From assembly GCF_012932425.1 (NCBI RefSeq), contig NZ_JAAIII010000001.1, forward strand, positions 372,001 to 436,000: a stretch of 64,000 nucleotides of DNA. The letters are read 5' to 3'. Source of the DNA: Bifidobacterium oedipodis. Its GTDB lineage: Bacteria; Actinomycetota; Actinomycetes; Actinomycetales; Bifidobacteriaceae. The notes under the pieces were generated by a model that was not told the DNA's origin, ran no database searches, and saw only the letters and a list, made by a program, of their open reading frames with translations. Positions 36,366 to 44,655 of the stretch are shown here, piece after piece. A program made the position numbers and the translations under genes. Position 1 is the stretch's first letter; every line of letters starts with the position of its first letter.

Positions 36366-37466
36366 ATGTCTCTTACCATCGGAATCGTGGGACTGCCAAA
36401 CGTTGGCAAGTCCACCATGTTTAACGCATTGACCCGCAACAACGTGCTCGCGGAGAACTATCCGTTCGCCACCATCGAGCCGAATACCGGCATCGTGCCC
36501 CTGCCGGACGATCGCTTGCCAGTGCTCGCCAAGCTCGTGCACACCGAGAAGATCGTGCCCGCCACCGTCACCTTTGTCGACATCGCCGGCATCGTCAAGG
36601 GCGCCTCCGAAGGCGAAGGCCTGGGCAACAAGTTCCTCGCCAACATCCGTGAAGCCGACGCGATCTGCGAAGTCGTGCGCGCCTTCGAAGACGATGATAT
36701 TGTGCATGTCAACGGTCATGTCGACCCGGCCGACGACATTGACACGATTAACACTGAGTTGATTCTTGCTGATCTGCAGACCATCGACAACGCACTGCCC
36801 AAGCTGGAGAAGGATCTGCGCGGCAAGAAGATCGAGCCCGCCTACATGGAAGCTGTGAAAGAGGCCAAGGCAATTCTCGAATCCGGCGAAACTCTGGACA
36901 AGGCCGCGCGCGAAGGCCGCTTTGACAAGACGGCCGTTTATGACCTGCACTTGATGACGGCCAAGCCGTTCATCTATGTGTTCAATGTGGACGACTCCGA
37001 ATTGCAGAACAAGGATCTGCAGGCCGAGCTCGCCGCGTCCGTGGCACCGGCACCCGCGATCTTCCTCAACGCCCAGTTCGAAGCCGACCTCACCGAATTG
37101 GACGAGGAGGACGCTCGCGAAATGCTGGCCGATGCAGGTCTCGCCGAGTCTGGTCTCGACCAGCTGGCTCGCGTGGGCTATGACACGTTGGGCCTGTCCA
37201 CCTTCCTGACCGCCGGCGAAAAGGAAGTGCGTGCCTGGCAGATTCACAAGGGCTACACCGCTCCGCAGGCTGCCGGTGTGATTCACACCGACTTCGAAAA
37301 GGGCTTCATCAAGGCTGATATCGTCTCCTACGATGATTTCATCGCTGCCCAGGGCTCCATGGCGAAGATCAAGGAGGAGGGCAAGCTGCGCCAGGAAGGC
37401 CGCGACTACGTCATGCAGGATGGCGATATCGTCGAATTTAAATTCAACGTCTCCAAGGGCAAGTAG
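36366..37466 (+). CDS. ychF: Ribosome-binding ATPase YchF
   Basis: A 366-residue P-loop protein of the Obg-like family. GIVGLPNVGKSTMFNAL is the P loop, NYPFATIEPNTGIVPLPD the switch I region, and VDIAGIVKGASEGEGLGNKFL switch II (DxxG as DIAG). NVDDSE replaces NKxD, which fits ATP preference. The C-terminal TGS domain ends EFKFNVSKGK. The last codons and terminator are duplicated at 39539-39635, marking the gene end as an insertion site. Confidence 0.96.
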   Translation: MSLTIGIVGLPNVGKSTMFNALTRNNVLAENYPFATIEPNTGIVPLPDDRLPVLAKLVHTEKIVPATVTFVDIAGIVKGASEGEGLGNKFLANIREADAICEVVRAFEDDDIVHVNGHVDPADDIDTINTELILADLQTIDNALPKLEKDLRGKKIEPAYMEAVKEAKAILESGETLDKAAREGRFDKTAVYDLHLMTAKPFIYVFNVDDSELQNKDLQAELAASVAPAPAIFLNAQFEADLTELDEEDAREMLADAGLAESGLDQLARVGYDTLGLSTFLTAGEKEVRAWQIHKGYTAPQAAGVIHTDFEKGFIKADIVSYDDFIAAQGSMAKIKEEGKLRQEGRDYVMQDGDIVEFKFNVSKGK

Positions 37467-37495
37467 ACCGCCCCGCAAAACGGCGTGATTCCAAC
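37446..37495 (+). repeat. Left copy of the ychF 3'-end direct repeat (att-like)
   Basis: AACGTCTCCAAGGGCAAGTA, the ychF end, followed by GCAAAACGGCGTGATTCCAA, recurs with a few changes at 39541-39592. The two copies bracket a 2-kb accessory segment. Confidence 0.7.
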
Positions 37496-37848
37496 GATTC
37501 CGGTTGCCGGAACGTGCGGAATCACGCCGTTTTTCGCATTCACGGGGAATGGCGGTTTATCGCACGTATCTAGCCGTTTGTCACACTGATAAGGTGCACA
37601 TAAGGTGCACTTCCGAGGATATTCGGGAGGCATATCATGGCAGATGCGAGACCTGACCTCGTCGGAGGCGTCCGAGGCCGAGGTCATCGAAGAAATTGCT
37701 TGACGTTCGGCTGGAAACAGGAGGGCCGAACTGGGGTGATTCCAGTCCGGCCCTCGCATCGTCCGGCTGCTTGCGAATGGAAGCGTAACTGTTCGCGGGC
37801 CACGGTGCGCCAACGCCCTTGGGACATTCTCTTTATGCGGGCCTGTGC
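37467..37848. other. Start of the accessory segment behind ychF
   Basis: After the terminator come two perfect 11-base tandem copies of ATAAGGTGCAC (37589-37610) and a good ribosome site GGGAGG. From ATG 37644 a 19-codon ORF reads MRDLTSSEASEAEVIEEIA and then stops, which looks like the truncated start of a lost gene. An inverted repeat (AGGGCCGAACT/AGTCCGGCCCT, 37722-37754) can terminate transcripts arriving from the PH-domain gene on the minus strand. Confidence 0.5.
37477..37534 (+). terminator. Terminator of ychF
   Basis: AAAACGGCGTGATTCC (from 37477) pairs with GGAATCACGCCGTTTTT around a 26-base loop that itself contains a small stem (CCGGTTGCCGG). A decayed copy lies at 39571-39625. 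Confidence 0.85.
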
Positions 37849-38133
37849 TTACAGGATCCTGCCGGCGATGAACTGGCCGATGGCACGGATGTCCACGCCG
37901 CTGGCGAACTCGAGCTTTACCTTGCCCAGGCCACTGAACCACATCTCCAGTTCGGCGTCCAAGTCGAAACGTCCCGCCGTCTCCACGCTGTACGCCTGGA
38001 TGTGCGAGTAGGGAAGGGATGTGAAATCACGTTTCTTGCCGGTCATGCCTTGGACGTTGACCGCGATGACCCTCTTGTCGGTGAAGACCACCCAATCGCG
38101 GATGCCCTTGAACGCGCTGATGATGGCCTCCAT
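37849..38133 (-). pseudogene. PH-domain protein, N-terminally truncated
   Basis: The readable part, FKGIRDWVVFTDKRVIAVNV, QGMTGKKRDFTSLPYSHIQA and FDLDAELEMWFSG, is the second half of the short bacterial PH-domain (bPH) family. Full members have about 40 more N-terminal residues containing the first strands; here these are missing, and the frame opens inside the 3' end of the Abi_2 gene. The ATG at 38133 gives 94 residues. Probably non-functional, though a shortened protein could still be made by readthrough from the Abi_2 gene. Confidence 0.6.
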
Positions 38134-38149
38134 GGATCCCGTTTCGGTG

Positions 38150-39025
38150 TCATTCCCAGTGCAGCGGATGGGATATTCCATATGAGTAGTCCGTCGTGCT
38201 CTCGATGAGTCCGGTGATCTCGCCGGAGTAGCCGTTTCCGTCGATGCGTTCGACCAGGTACATCAGGGCGAGCAGCGAGGATGCGACGGACTTCTCCTCG
38301 TGTTCGAACATGGGGAACGCGGTTCTCATGTCGCGTGTCACTGGCGGCGATATCACCATTTCGCGATGCCAGAGGCGGCTGTGATGGGAGCACAGGTTGC
38401 GCAGGTACACCATCGCGTGGATGATCTCGGACGCGGTGCGGTGGTTCGTGCGGATCCCGACGGAACGGTACAGCTCCTTCAACGTGTCCGTGTCGGCGTA
38501 CAGGGAGAGCATGCGCGAGAACGTGTCGAACGGGAACGTCTCGACCGCCGCCCAGATGGGGACGGGGCGTCCCGTGCGCCGGTAGTGGCGGATGCACACC
38601 TCGTTGGACATGTTCATCCACTTGCGCATCCTGTCGAGTAGACCGTCGCGCATGACGAGGCCGGAACGGTTGCGTGCGTCCACATACGAGTCGGGATCGA
38701 GGTAGTCGTAGGCGTGCCCGGCGTTCGCGGACAGGTAGGCGAAGCGGGAGCGCAGTGTCAGTTCGACGCGGGCGGTTCCTTTGAGGATGACGGAGCGTAG
38801 CCGTTCGTCCATCGTGTACGGGGTAAGGAAGTCCGTGTCCTTCACGCCTGGCCGGAAGTCGTTGTCCCCGTGGGCGGGGTCCTTCTGGAACGCGCGGAAG
38901 TATCCGGACAGCCGGTAGTAGTTGCAGTCGTAGAGGGTGCGGCGCAATCGTTCCTCGTCGGTGATCGTCAGACCTCGGTCGCACATCAGCATGACCAACT
39001 GGTCGATTGTCTTGGAGGGCTTCAT
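38150..39025 (-). CDS. Abi_2-family abortive infection protein (AbiD/AbiF-like)
   Basis: A 291-residue protein. I prefer ATG 39025 (MKPSKTIDQLVMLMCDRGL), which gives the usual Abi_2 N-terminus. The frame extends 33 codons further to 39124, but that part contains a conserved RNA hairpin. Hallmarks: LRRTLYDCNYYRLSGYFRAF, FLTPYTMDERLRSVILKGTARVE, and the HEPN-type RNLCSHHSRLW (R-N-x(3)-H). Such proteins arrest growth on phage infection, probably as RNA-cutting HEPN enzymes. It is the only intact gene of the segment inserted at ychF. Confidence 0.85.
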   Translation of the reverse strand: MKPSKTIDQLVMLMCDRGLTITDEERLRRTLYDCNYYRLSGYFRAFQKDPAHGDNDFRPGVKDTDFLTPYTMDERLRSVILKGTARVELTLRSRFAYLSANAGHAYDYLDPDSYVDARNRSGLVMRDGLLDRMRKWMNMSNEVCIRHYRRTGRPVPIWAAVETFPFDTFSRMLSLYADTDTLKELYRSVGIRTNHRTASEIIHAMVYLRNLCSHHSRLWHREMVISPPVTRDMRTAFPMFEHEEKSVASSLLALMYLVERIDGNGYSGEITGLIESTTDYSYGISHPLHWE

Positions 39026-39039
39026 TGCGTCGGGTATGG

Positions 39040-39086
39040 AAGAGCCCCCAGGGTTGAGCACTGTTAGTAGGCTTAGGGGGCTGCTG
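39040..39086 (-). ncRNA. Structured RNA element in the leader of the Abi_2 gene
   Basis: On the minus strand AGCCCCC (39082-39076) pairs perfectly with GGGGGCT (39049-39043) around a loop containing TAACAGTGCTCAA. The relic locus at 1850-1897 keeps the loop and changes both sides of the stem. This suggests an RNA element of the abiF type, sitting about 18 bases before the preferred start codon and possibly covering its translation start. It could be a regulator or an RNA antitoxin of the HEPN protein. Confidence 0.55.
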
Positions 39087-39166
39087 TTGGTGTTCATTGT
39101 CCCACTGCCTTTCCGTTTTGTCACGTTATGCAGCGTGTCCCGAACTATCCAAAGGTTCCGGATAAT

Positions 39167-39438
39167 TCAGTCGCTGAAGTCCTTCTCCAGGTATTTGTCC
39201 TCGTCGTAGAGCGCAGCCTTCGCGAATTGCGCTTGTTCGTCTCTTTCGATAAAACGTTCGGCTGATCCGATAATCTCGTGTGGGTAGATGCCGATGGCAT
39301 TGGTTATTGAGGCCACTTGAGTGACGTCGATGTTGCGTTCGTTTTGGAGAAGCCTGACCTTTCCGTAGGTTCTTTGATAATCAAATGCGTGGCAGATCGT
39401 TCTGCTGCAATCGTCTTTGATGCCACTTCAATGTTCAT
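39167..39438 (-). pseudogene. XRE-type HTH regulator relic
   Basis: ATG 39438 opens MNIEVASKTIAAERSATHL, whose frame soon fails. Another frame continues KVRLLQNERNIDVTQVASIT, NAIGIYPHEIIGSAERFIER and ends YLEKDFSD at 39167. This is the pattern of short Xre-type regulators with the recognition helix lost to a deletion or frameshift near 39360. Such regulators commonly sit on integrated elements in bifidobacteria. Confidence 0.65.
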
Positions 39439-39538
39439 ATGGACAGTCTATAGCATGGAGTATTCGTTTTTCCATTGCCCATTTGGGCGGCATATCATTC
39501 TTGACAGTGTCAAATAGGAGTGATGTGCATACGGTTGT

Positions 39539-39635
39539 TTAACGTCTCCAAAGGCAAGTAAACAGTTTTACAAAACGGCATGATTCCAACGATTTCGGGC
39601 TTTGGTGCGTTGAAATCACGCCGTTTTCGTTTTAT
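39539..39635 (+). repeat. Right copy of the ychF 3'-end direct repeat and decayed terminator
   Basis: Starts AACGTCTCCAAAGGCAAGTA, matching the last ychF codons in 19 of 20 bases, continues with CAAAACGGCATGATTCCAAC, and ends with an imperfect partner, AAATCACGCCGTTTTCG. No ychF body precedes it. Confidence 0.75.
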
Positions 39636-39711
39636 TGAGCACTTAGGGGCACTGATGACTTATCGCATGACTGTGGTTATTTACCGCAGAGGCTAGACAT
39701 CGACATGTCTG

Positions 39712-41007
39712 TCAATCTTTGCTTGTTCCGTTTGCTCCATTGTTCTCTCCAACGTAAGACGGCGCAATAACTCCCATTTGCATACGCAGTGCGTCGGATG
39801 CCTGAAACTTGAGCGGGCGTCTCCCGGCGAACGTGATGAGACCGGCGTCCGTAAGTTCTTCCACATATTTGCGCACAGTCTGCTTGGTCACAGCGAGGTT
39901 TTCGCTGGCCTCGTCGAGCGTCATAGATGTATGAGTATCGAACAGCTCCTCCTGCATGACGCCATAGAGAAGATAAGCGGCATTATCTGACAGCGCACGG
40001 TTGGCGCTCAGCTTGTCACGCAAATCGCCAGCTTTGTTAAGCTGGTCGATGCTGATGCCCAACTCATCGATGAGCGTGTCCTGCGCTCGTGCGATGAAGC
40101 TAAGTATTGTGGCGACAAAAAATGTGAGTTCGCCGCAGTTGAGTTTGTTCTCGGCCTCAGCGAAGGCTTTGTAATATTCGTTTTTGCTTTCCGCGATGGT
40201 TCTGGAAAGGGACAGCACTGTGGGGAGCGTAAGATCATGGCTGAGATAGAGGGCAAGCAAGTAACGACCTGTTCTGCCGTTGCCATCATAGAAGGGATGA
40301 ACATACTCAAACAGGAAATGGCTGGCGATGGCTCTTTGCAGAAAGGGAATGGTGTCGGATTCAGCAAGATCCATCATCTGTGTGAGCAGCACAGATATTC
40401 GGGCTTCGCCGCTGATTCCACTATGGATGGCTGTGCCATGCGGTCCTTGTACTTCCACGTCGCCCTTACGGAATAAATCACCATCAGGCTTATCCTTGTC
40501 TGCGATTTCGTCAAAGGCGATTCGGTCGTAGATGTTTCTGATGTCATCAAGCGTTTTGGGAAGCTCAACATTCCGTTCGGTAAGGTTAAGATACAGTTTT
40601 GCGAATTCCGCGAACCTGGTCATTTTGCCATTGCCGTTGTTCTCGGTCTGCCGGGCTGCCGTTACCGCTGCCTCCGTCTCCTTTCTTGTCGACCGAATGC
40701 CTTCCATTTCGTTGGTGGCAAACAGTTCCTCAGAGATAGCGTGACGGATATAATTCCACCGCATGACTCCAGGCACGCTCTGCCACAGCGCGGAGACTTG
40801 CCGTTCGGCAAGAAGGATTTGCTCTGTGAGCATGCTGATGCTTCGCGGCGTGGCTATGAACAATTCTCCCAATGGCGTATCGATTCCCGTGGCAAAAGCA
40901 GAATCGGATTCAATGCGTTGCTTAGCAAGGTTGTCGTGGTTTGCGTAGGCGTTTCCGCTTCTATCGGCGTGGAATAGCCTCGCCAATGTCTTGTATTCTT
41001 TGTTCAT
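39712..41007 (-). CDS. Fic-domain AMP-transferase with N-terminal inhibitory motif and C-terminal HTH
   Basis: A 431-residue protein. The catalytic motif HPFYDGNGRTGR is complete. About 120 residues before it, TNEMEG fits the (S/T)xxxE(G/N) inhibition motif, so this is a self-inhibited (class II) Fic enzyme needing no separate antitoxin. The C-terminal winged-HTH-like part (SMTLDEASENLAVTKQTVRKYV ... LTDAGLI) suggests DNA binding and autoregulation. It lies next to the ychF insertion segment but outside its direct repeat. Lower GC than neighbours. Confidence 0.9.
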   Translation of the reverse strand: MNKEYKTLARLFHADRSGNAYANHDNLAKQRIESDSAFATGIDTPLGELFIATPRSISMLTEQILLAERQVSALWQSVPGVMRWNYIRHAISEELFATNEMEGIRSTRKETEAAVTAARQTENNGNGKMTRFAEFAKLYLNLTERNVELPKTLDDIRNIYDRIAFDEIADKDKPDGDLFRKGDVEVQGPHGTAIHSGISGEARISVLLTQMMDLAESDTIPFLQRAIASHFLFEYVHPFYDGNGRTGRYLLALYLSHDLTLPTVLSLSRTIAESKNEYYKAFAEAENKLNCGELTFFVATILSFIARAQDTLIDELGISIDQLNKAGDLRDKLSANRALSDNAAYLLYGVMQEELFDTHTSMTLDEASENLAVTKQTVRKYVEELTDAGLITFAGRRPLKFQASDALRMQMGVIAPSYVGENNGANGTSKD

Positions 41008-41040
41008 CGCCTATCACTCTCTGAAATACACGCTTCTAAA

Positions 41041-41055
41041 TTATAGGAACTATAA
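41041..41055. promoter_or_regulatory. Perfect inverted repeat upstream of the Fic gene
   Basis: TTATAGGAACTATAA has six-base arms and a three-base spacer, 34 bp before the Fic start codon, in a very AT-rich divergent region. A second, looser pair (TTCTAT 41086-41091, TATAGAA 41101-41107) lies closer to lysR. These are candidate operators for the Fic protein's own HTH. Confidence 0.45.
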
Positions 41056-41171
41056 AATAAAGAGATCAAACAGTCAAACTGCTGCTTCTATCAATAAAGC
41101 TATAGAATAATTGATATTTCTCATCGTCCGCATCGAACCAGCACGACATGGCCGTGCACTAATGTGGGGCT

Positions 41172-41996
41172 ATGTTCCCGTTGCTAGAAACGTTGATCGC
41201 CGTATATGAGACAGGGCAATTCACCATCGCCGCTGACGAGCTGAAGGTGTCGCAGTCCACAGTGTCCGCGCGTATCGCCCAGCTGGAAAAGGAAGCCGGC
41301 GCGCCCCTGTTCAAGCGTCGGCAAAAGGGCGATGTGAGCCCTACTGAAGCAGGCCGCGTGCTGTATACCTCCGCCATTGCAATCTGCGATACCTGGCGCG
41401 GCACCCGTGAACGCATCGCCCATGTGCAGGCGCAGAAGGAACGATTCGACATGCTGTTCTCGCACACCACTGCGGTGGTGTTGCTGCCAAAGGCGTTACG
41501 GCTATTGGATGACGCGCTGGACCGTTTTGATGTATCTGCTCGCGCAATGAACTCCGACGCAATCCTCGAGTCAGTAGGCAAGAAGGAAGCACAGCTCGGC
41601 GTAGTGGAAAAACCGATCGTGGACGATTCGGTGCAACGCGCCACGCTATGCGAGGATCGGCTGGTGCTGGCCGGACATGACGACGCCGTATGGCTGGTGC
41701 GTGAACATGGTTCCGGCGTGCGCTACTACACCGATTTGTATTTCAAGACTGCCGGACTGGTGCCGGATCGTCTGATGCATGTGGCCAGCAACGCGGCCAT
41801 TGTCGCATCGTTGGCGTCGGGGTTTGGCCAGTCGCTGATTTCCCTGGCCGCTGTTCCCGACGGTGTACCGTATCAGGAGCTGGGGCCTGAGTTCGTGCGC
41901 CGGTTCTATGCGCTGATTCCACGATCTGGACTCAGCCACACGCAGCGTGATCGTATTGATGCCATGATTGTCGCGCTCAGCACTCAAGTATCGTAA
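41172..41996 (+). CDS. LysR-family transcriptional regulator
   Basis: A 274-residue regulator. The N-terminal HTH reads LIAVYETGQFTIAADELKVS followed by QSTVSARIAQLEKEAGAPLF and TEAGRVLY, the standard LysR layout. The effector domain is shorter than the 300-residue norm. Sixty-seven bases downstream, on the same strand, is a YeiH-type transporter that it likely controls. Confidence 0.9.
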   Translation: MFPLLETLIAVYETGQFTIAADELKVSQSTVSARIAQLEKEAGAPLFKRRQKGDVSPTEAGRVLYTSAIAICDTWRGTRERIAHVQAQKERFDMLFSHTTAVVLLPKALRLLDDALDRFDVSARAMNSDAILESVGKKEAQLGVVEKPIVDDSVQRATLCEDRLVLAGHDDAVWLVREHGSGVRYYTDLYFKTAGLVPDRLMHVASNAAIVASLASGFGQSLISLAAVPDGVPYQELGPEFVRRFYALIPRSGLSHTQRDRIDAMIVALSTQVS

Positions 41997-42063
41997 AAAC
42001 CGATGATAATTATTGAATAATCTCATTTGACCGATGCCTACCATAGGTGTTGAATACGTGGGT

Positions 42064-43134
42064 ATGAGAGAGTTCTGTGCAAAATGGTGGAAGCGCATCG
42101 CCACCGTTGATATGGCATTCATCGCCGTGCTGACCCTGATCCTTTCCTTCATTGGATCATGGCTGAAGCAATTCCCCGGATTTTCGCTGTTTGGCGCGTT
42201 GATTATCGCGCTGATCCTGGGCATGATTATCCAATTCCCGATTCGAGGCCTGTATGTGGGGTCCAACGCCGGCCGCGCCTCCGGCGTGAAGGACGCCGCT
42301 GGATTGATTTCCAACAAGCTGCTGCGTCTTGGCATCATCCTGCTGGGCTTCAAGCTCAACCTGCAGGTGCTGTTCACCCAAGGCATCAAGTGCCTGCCCA
42401 TCGCAGCCGTAGTCGTGACCCTGACCATCGTGGTCACCTATCTGATTGCCCGTGCGTTCAAGGTCAACCCGATGCTGGCTATCCTGACCGCCGGCGGCAC
42501 CGGCATCTGCGGTGCGGCCGCCGTCATGGGCCTGTCCGGCTCCATCACCGTCGACGAGGATCGTCAGGAGGAGAAGGAAGATGACGTGGTGATGGCCGTG
42601 GCCACCGTGGCCATCATGGGCACCATCTTCGCACTGCTGGAAATTGCCATCTTCCCCTTCTTCGGCCTGACCCCCGCTCAGCAGGGTGTAGCTGCTGGCG
42701 CCACGTTGCATGAGATCGCCCACGCTGTTGCCGTCGGCGGCGCATTCGGCGACGAGGCGCTGAACATGGCCACCATCATGAAGCTGTCGCGTGTGCTGAT
42801 GCTCGTTTTCGCGGCTATCATCATCGCCGTCTGGTGGGATAAGACCCAGTCGACTGCCACGAATATCGGCAAGCGCAAGGTTGCTTTCCCCTGGTTCATG
42901 CTCGGTTTCATCGCTGCCTCGATTCTCGGCACCTACGTGCCGTTCCTGAGCGCCATCTCGGCCACCCTGGTCGACATTGCCTACATTGTGCTGGGCATGG
43001 CCATGGCTGCACTCGGTATCAACGTGAACTTCAAGGCCATCGCCGCCAAGGGATTGCCCGCTTTTGCAGCGAGCTTCATCGCCTCGGTGCTGCTGATGTT
43101 CTTTGGCGTCGGTATCGCTGTGCTGTTCTTCTGA
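42064..43134 (+). CDS. YeiH/UPF0324-family putative sulfate exporter
   Basis: A 356-residue membrane protein with about ten helices. Family signatures: KLLRLGIILLGFKLNLQ, ILTAGGTGICGAAAVMGLSGSI, ATLHEIAHAVAVGGAFGDEA and a C-terminal MAALGINVNFKAIAAKGLPA. In other bacteria these genes are linked with LysR regulators and proposed to export sulfate or sulfonate products. The start is chosen at ATG 42064; an in-frame ATG at 42034 is possible. A strong terminator follows. Confidence 0.88.
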   Translation: MREFCAKWWKRIATVDMAFIAVLTLILSFIGSWLKQFPGFSLFGALIIALILGMIIQFPIRGLYVGSNAGRASGVKDAAGLISNKLLRLGIILLGFKLNLQVLFTQGIKCLPIAAVVVTLTIVVTYLIARAFKVNPMLAILTAGGTGICGAAAVMGLSGSITVDEDRQEEKEDDVVMAVATVAIMGTIFALLEIAIFPFFGLTPAQQGVAAGATLHEIAHAVAVGGAFGDEALNMATIMKLSRVLMLVFAAIIIAVWWDKTQSTATNIGKRKVAFPWFMLGFIAASILGTYVPFLSAISATLVDIAYIVLGMAMAALGINVNFKAIAAKGLPAFAASFIASVLLMFFGVGIAVLFF

Positions 43135-43177
43135 TACGCTGTGCGCCGAATTTGGTTCGGCATACTGTCGTGTGATT

Positions 43178-43205
43178 AGCCTCCCTCCAATGAGGGAGGC
43201 TTTTT
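43178..43205 (+). terminator. Rho-independent terminator after the YeiH gene
   Basis: GCCTCCCTC pairs with GAGGGAGGC around CAAT, then TTTTTGCTTTT. Confidence 0.92.
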
Positions 43206-43413
43206 GCTTTTGTGTTGGATTCAGCGACTTATCGGCACTGTGTTTTGCCTTGCCTGCCGGTGAACATCTGGCTAACTCAACAGGATCTTTCGGGCAGATG
43301 CCCAATTGTGGTGTATGCTAATGCTCGGTCTGCGCTGCGGGGACGCAGTGGACATGCAGGGTGAGAAAAGCAAAGACATAACACAATAATCGAAAAGCAA
43401 TAAGGAGACATTC

Positions 43414-44241
43414 ATGGGAATGCCACTTGATCTATACGTCATCCGACATGGCGAGTCGGAGGCAAATATCATCGTTAAAGCAGGGGAGATGGGCGATAAT
43501 TCGCTCTATACGCAGGACAATGTCACTGTTCCCGATCGTTCGTGGAGACTGACCGCCACAGGACGCAAGCAAGCCGATTGCATCGGTCGCTGGCTGGTCG
43601 CTCAGCAGCAGTTATTCGACCGTTACTTGGTTTCGCCATATGTGCGTACGCGCGAAACCGCTGCCACGATGGCACTGCCCAAGGCCAAATGGGAAGAGAC
43701 GCGCGTATTGCGCGAACGCTCCTGGGGTGAAATCAACACCATCACCAAAGACGACTTCCGCACGAACTATGAGCGCAACTGGATGTTCAAAGCCACCGAT
43801 CCGTTGTACTGGCGTCCGCCGGCGGGCGAGTCGATCGCCGATGTGGCCGAAGACCGTGTGCATAATCTGCTCACCGCGCTGAACCGCAAGTCAGATGCGG
43901 AATCCGTGGTGATGGTCAGTCACGGCGATTTTATGCTCGCATTGATGCTCACTTTGGAAGATCTATCCGACGAGGAGTTCATGCAGCGCGCGGACGCCGA
44001 GGAATGGGCAATCACCAACTGCACCTGCTTGCACTATTCGCGCCGAGATCCCGAAACCGGACGCACCTACAAGCGTCTGCGTTGGGAGCAAACCGCGCGT
44101 CCCATACTCAATCCTGAGACAGGCCGGTGGGAGGTCACTGTAGAGCCGTGGCGCGAATTCCAACGCCCCTACCTCTCCAACGGCGATCTGGTTGATGTGG
44201 TTCACGCCATCGACCCCCACCTCGAAGAATACGTGCGTTAG
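43414..44241 (+). CDS. Histidine phosphatase family protein
   Basis: A 275-residue protein. LYVIRHGESEAN is the phosphoglycerate-mutase-type RHG motif with the phospho-accepting histidine. PYVRTRETAATM gives the conserved second arginine, and VVMVSHGDFMLAL the second catalytic histidine. The C-terminal third extends beyond the domain. Substrate unknown. ATG 43414 follows AAGGAGAC. Confidence 0.9.
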   Translation: MGMPLDLYVIRHGESEANIIVKAGEMGDNSLYTQDNVTVPDRSWRLTATGRKQADCIGRWLVAQQQLFDRYLVSPYVRTRETAATMALPKAKWEETRVLRERSWGEINTITKDDFRTNYERNWMFKATDPLYWRPPAGESIADVAEDRVHNLLTALNRKSDAESVVMVSHGDFMLALMLTLEDLSDEEFMQRADAEEWAITNCTCLHYSRRDPETGRTYKRLRWEQTARPILNPETGRWEVTVEPWREFQRPYLSNGDLVDVVHAIDPHLEEYVR

Positions 44242-44244
44242 TTG

Positions 44245-44610
44245 CTATAGGTTGCGGATTTCCGCACCGAAGGGCCAGAGGGCAAGTTTCGCCATTTTGA
44301 ACGACTGAATGCCAAAGGGGATGCCAATGATGGTGATGCAGTTGAGCAGGCCGGCAAACACATAGCCGATCGCCATCCATATGCCAACCAGCACCACCCA
44401 GATGATATTAACCAGCGTGGAGCCGACTCCGCCGCCATACACCACCGTCTTGCCGAACGGGGTGAGCGTCAGCGCCGCCATCTTGAACGCCTGCAGTCCC
44501 AGCGGAATGCCGATGATGCTGATGCAAAGAATCAGGCCGACCAGCGCCCAGCCAACGGCAATCGCCAACCCTCCAAGAATCAGCCACAGAATATTACCCA
44601 AAAGTCTCAT
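44245..44610 (-). CDS. YccF domain protein
   Basis: A 121-residue membrane protein with two repeats of the YccF domain. ILWLILGGLAIAVGWALVG with ISIIGIPLGLQAFKMA is repeated as IIWVVLVGIWMAIGYVFAG with ITIIGIPFGIQSFKMA. Each repeat is a hydrophobic hairpin ending in a WPFG-like turn. Function unknown. Convergent with the phosphatase gene, three bases apart. Confidence 0.9.
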   Translation of the reverse strand: MRLLGNILWLILGGLAIAVGWALVGLILCISIIGIPLGLQAFKMAALTLTPFGKTVVYGGGVGSTLVNIIWVVLVGIWMAIGYVFAGLLNCITIIGIPFGIQSFKMAKLALWPFGAEIRNL

Positions 44611-44655
44611 ATGAGTCAGCGTAGCGAAACTGGAGGATTGGCGCTGTCAGCAAAA

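Noticed and set aside
36351..37478. 375-codon minus-strand ORF opposite ychF
   Set aside because: Antisense shadow of a highly biased gene; no domain or ribosome site.
37637..38011. Plus-strand ORF behind ychF (MADARPDLV...)
   Set aside because: It runs antisense to the truncated PH-domain gene and is Arg/Pro-rich; only the short overlapping ORF at 37644 looks like a former gene start.
42157..43305. 382-codon minus-strand ORF opposite the YeiH gene
   Set aside because: Shadow ORF rich in Gly, Asp and His with no hydrophobic pattern.
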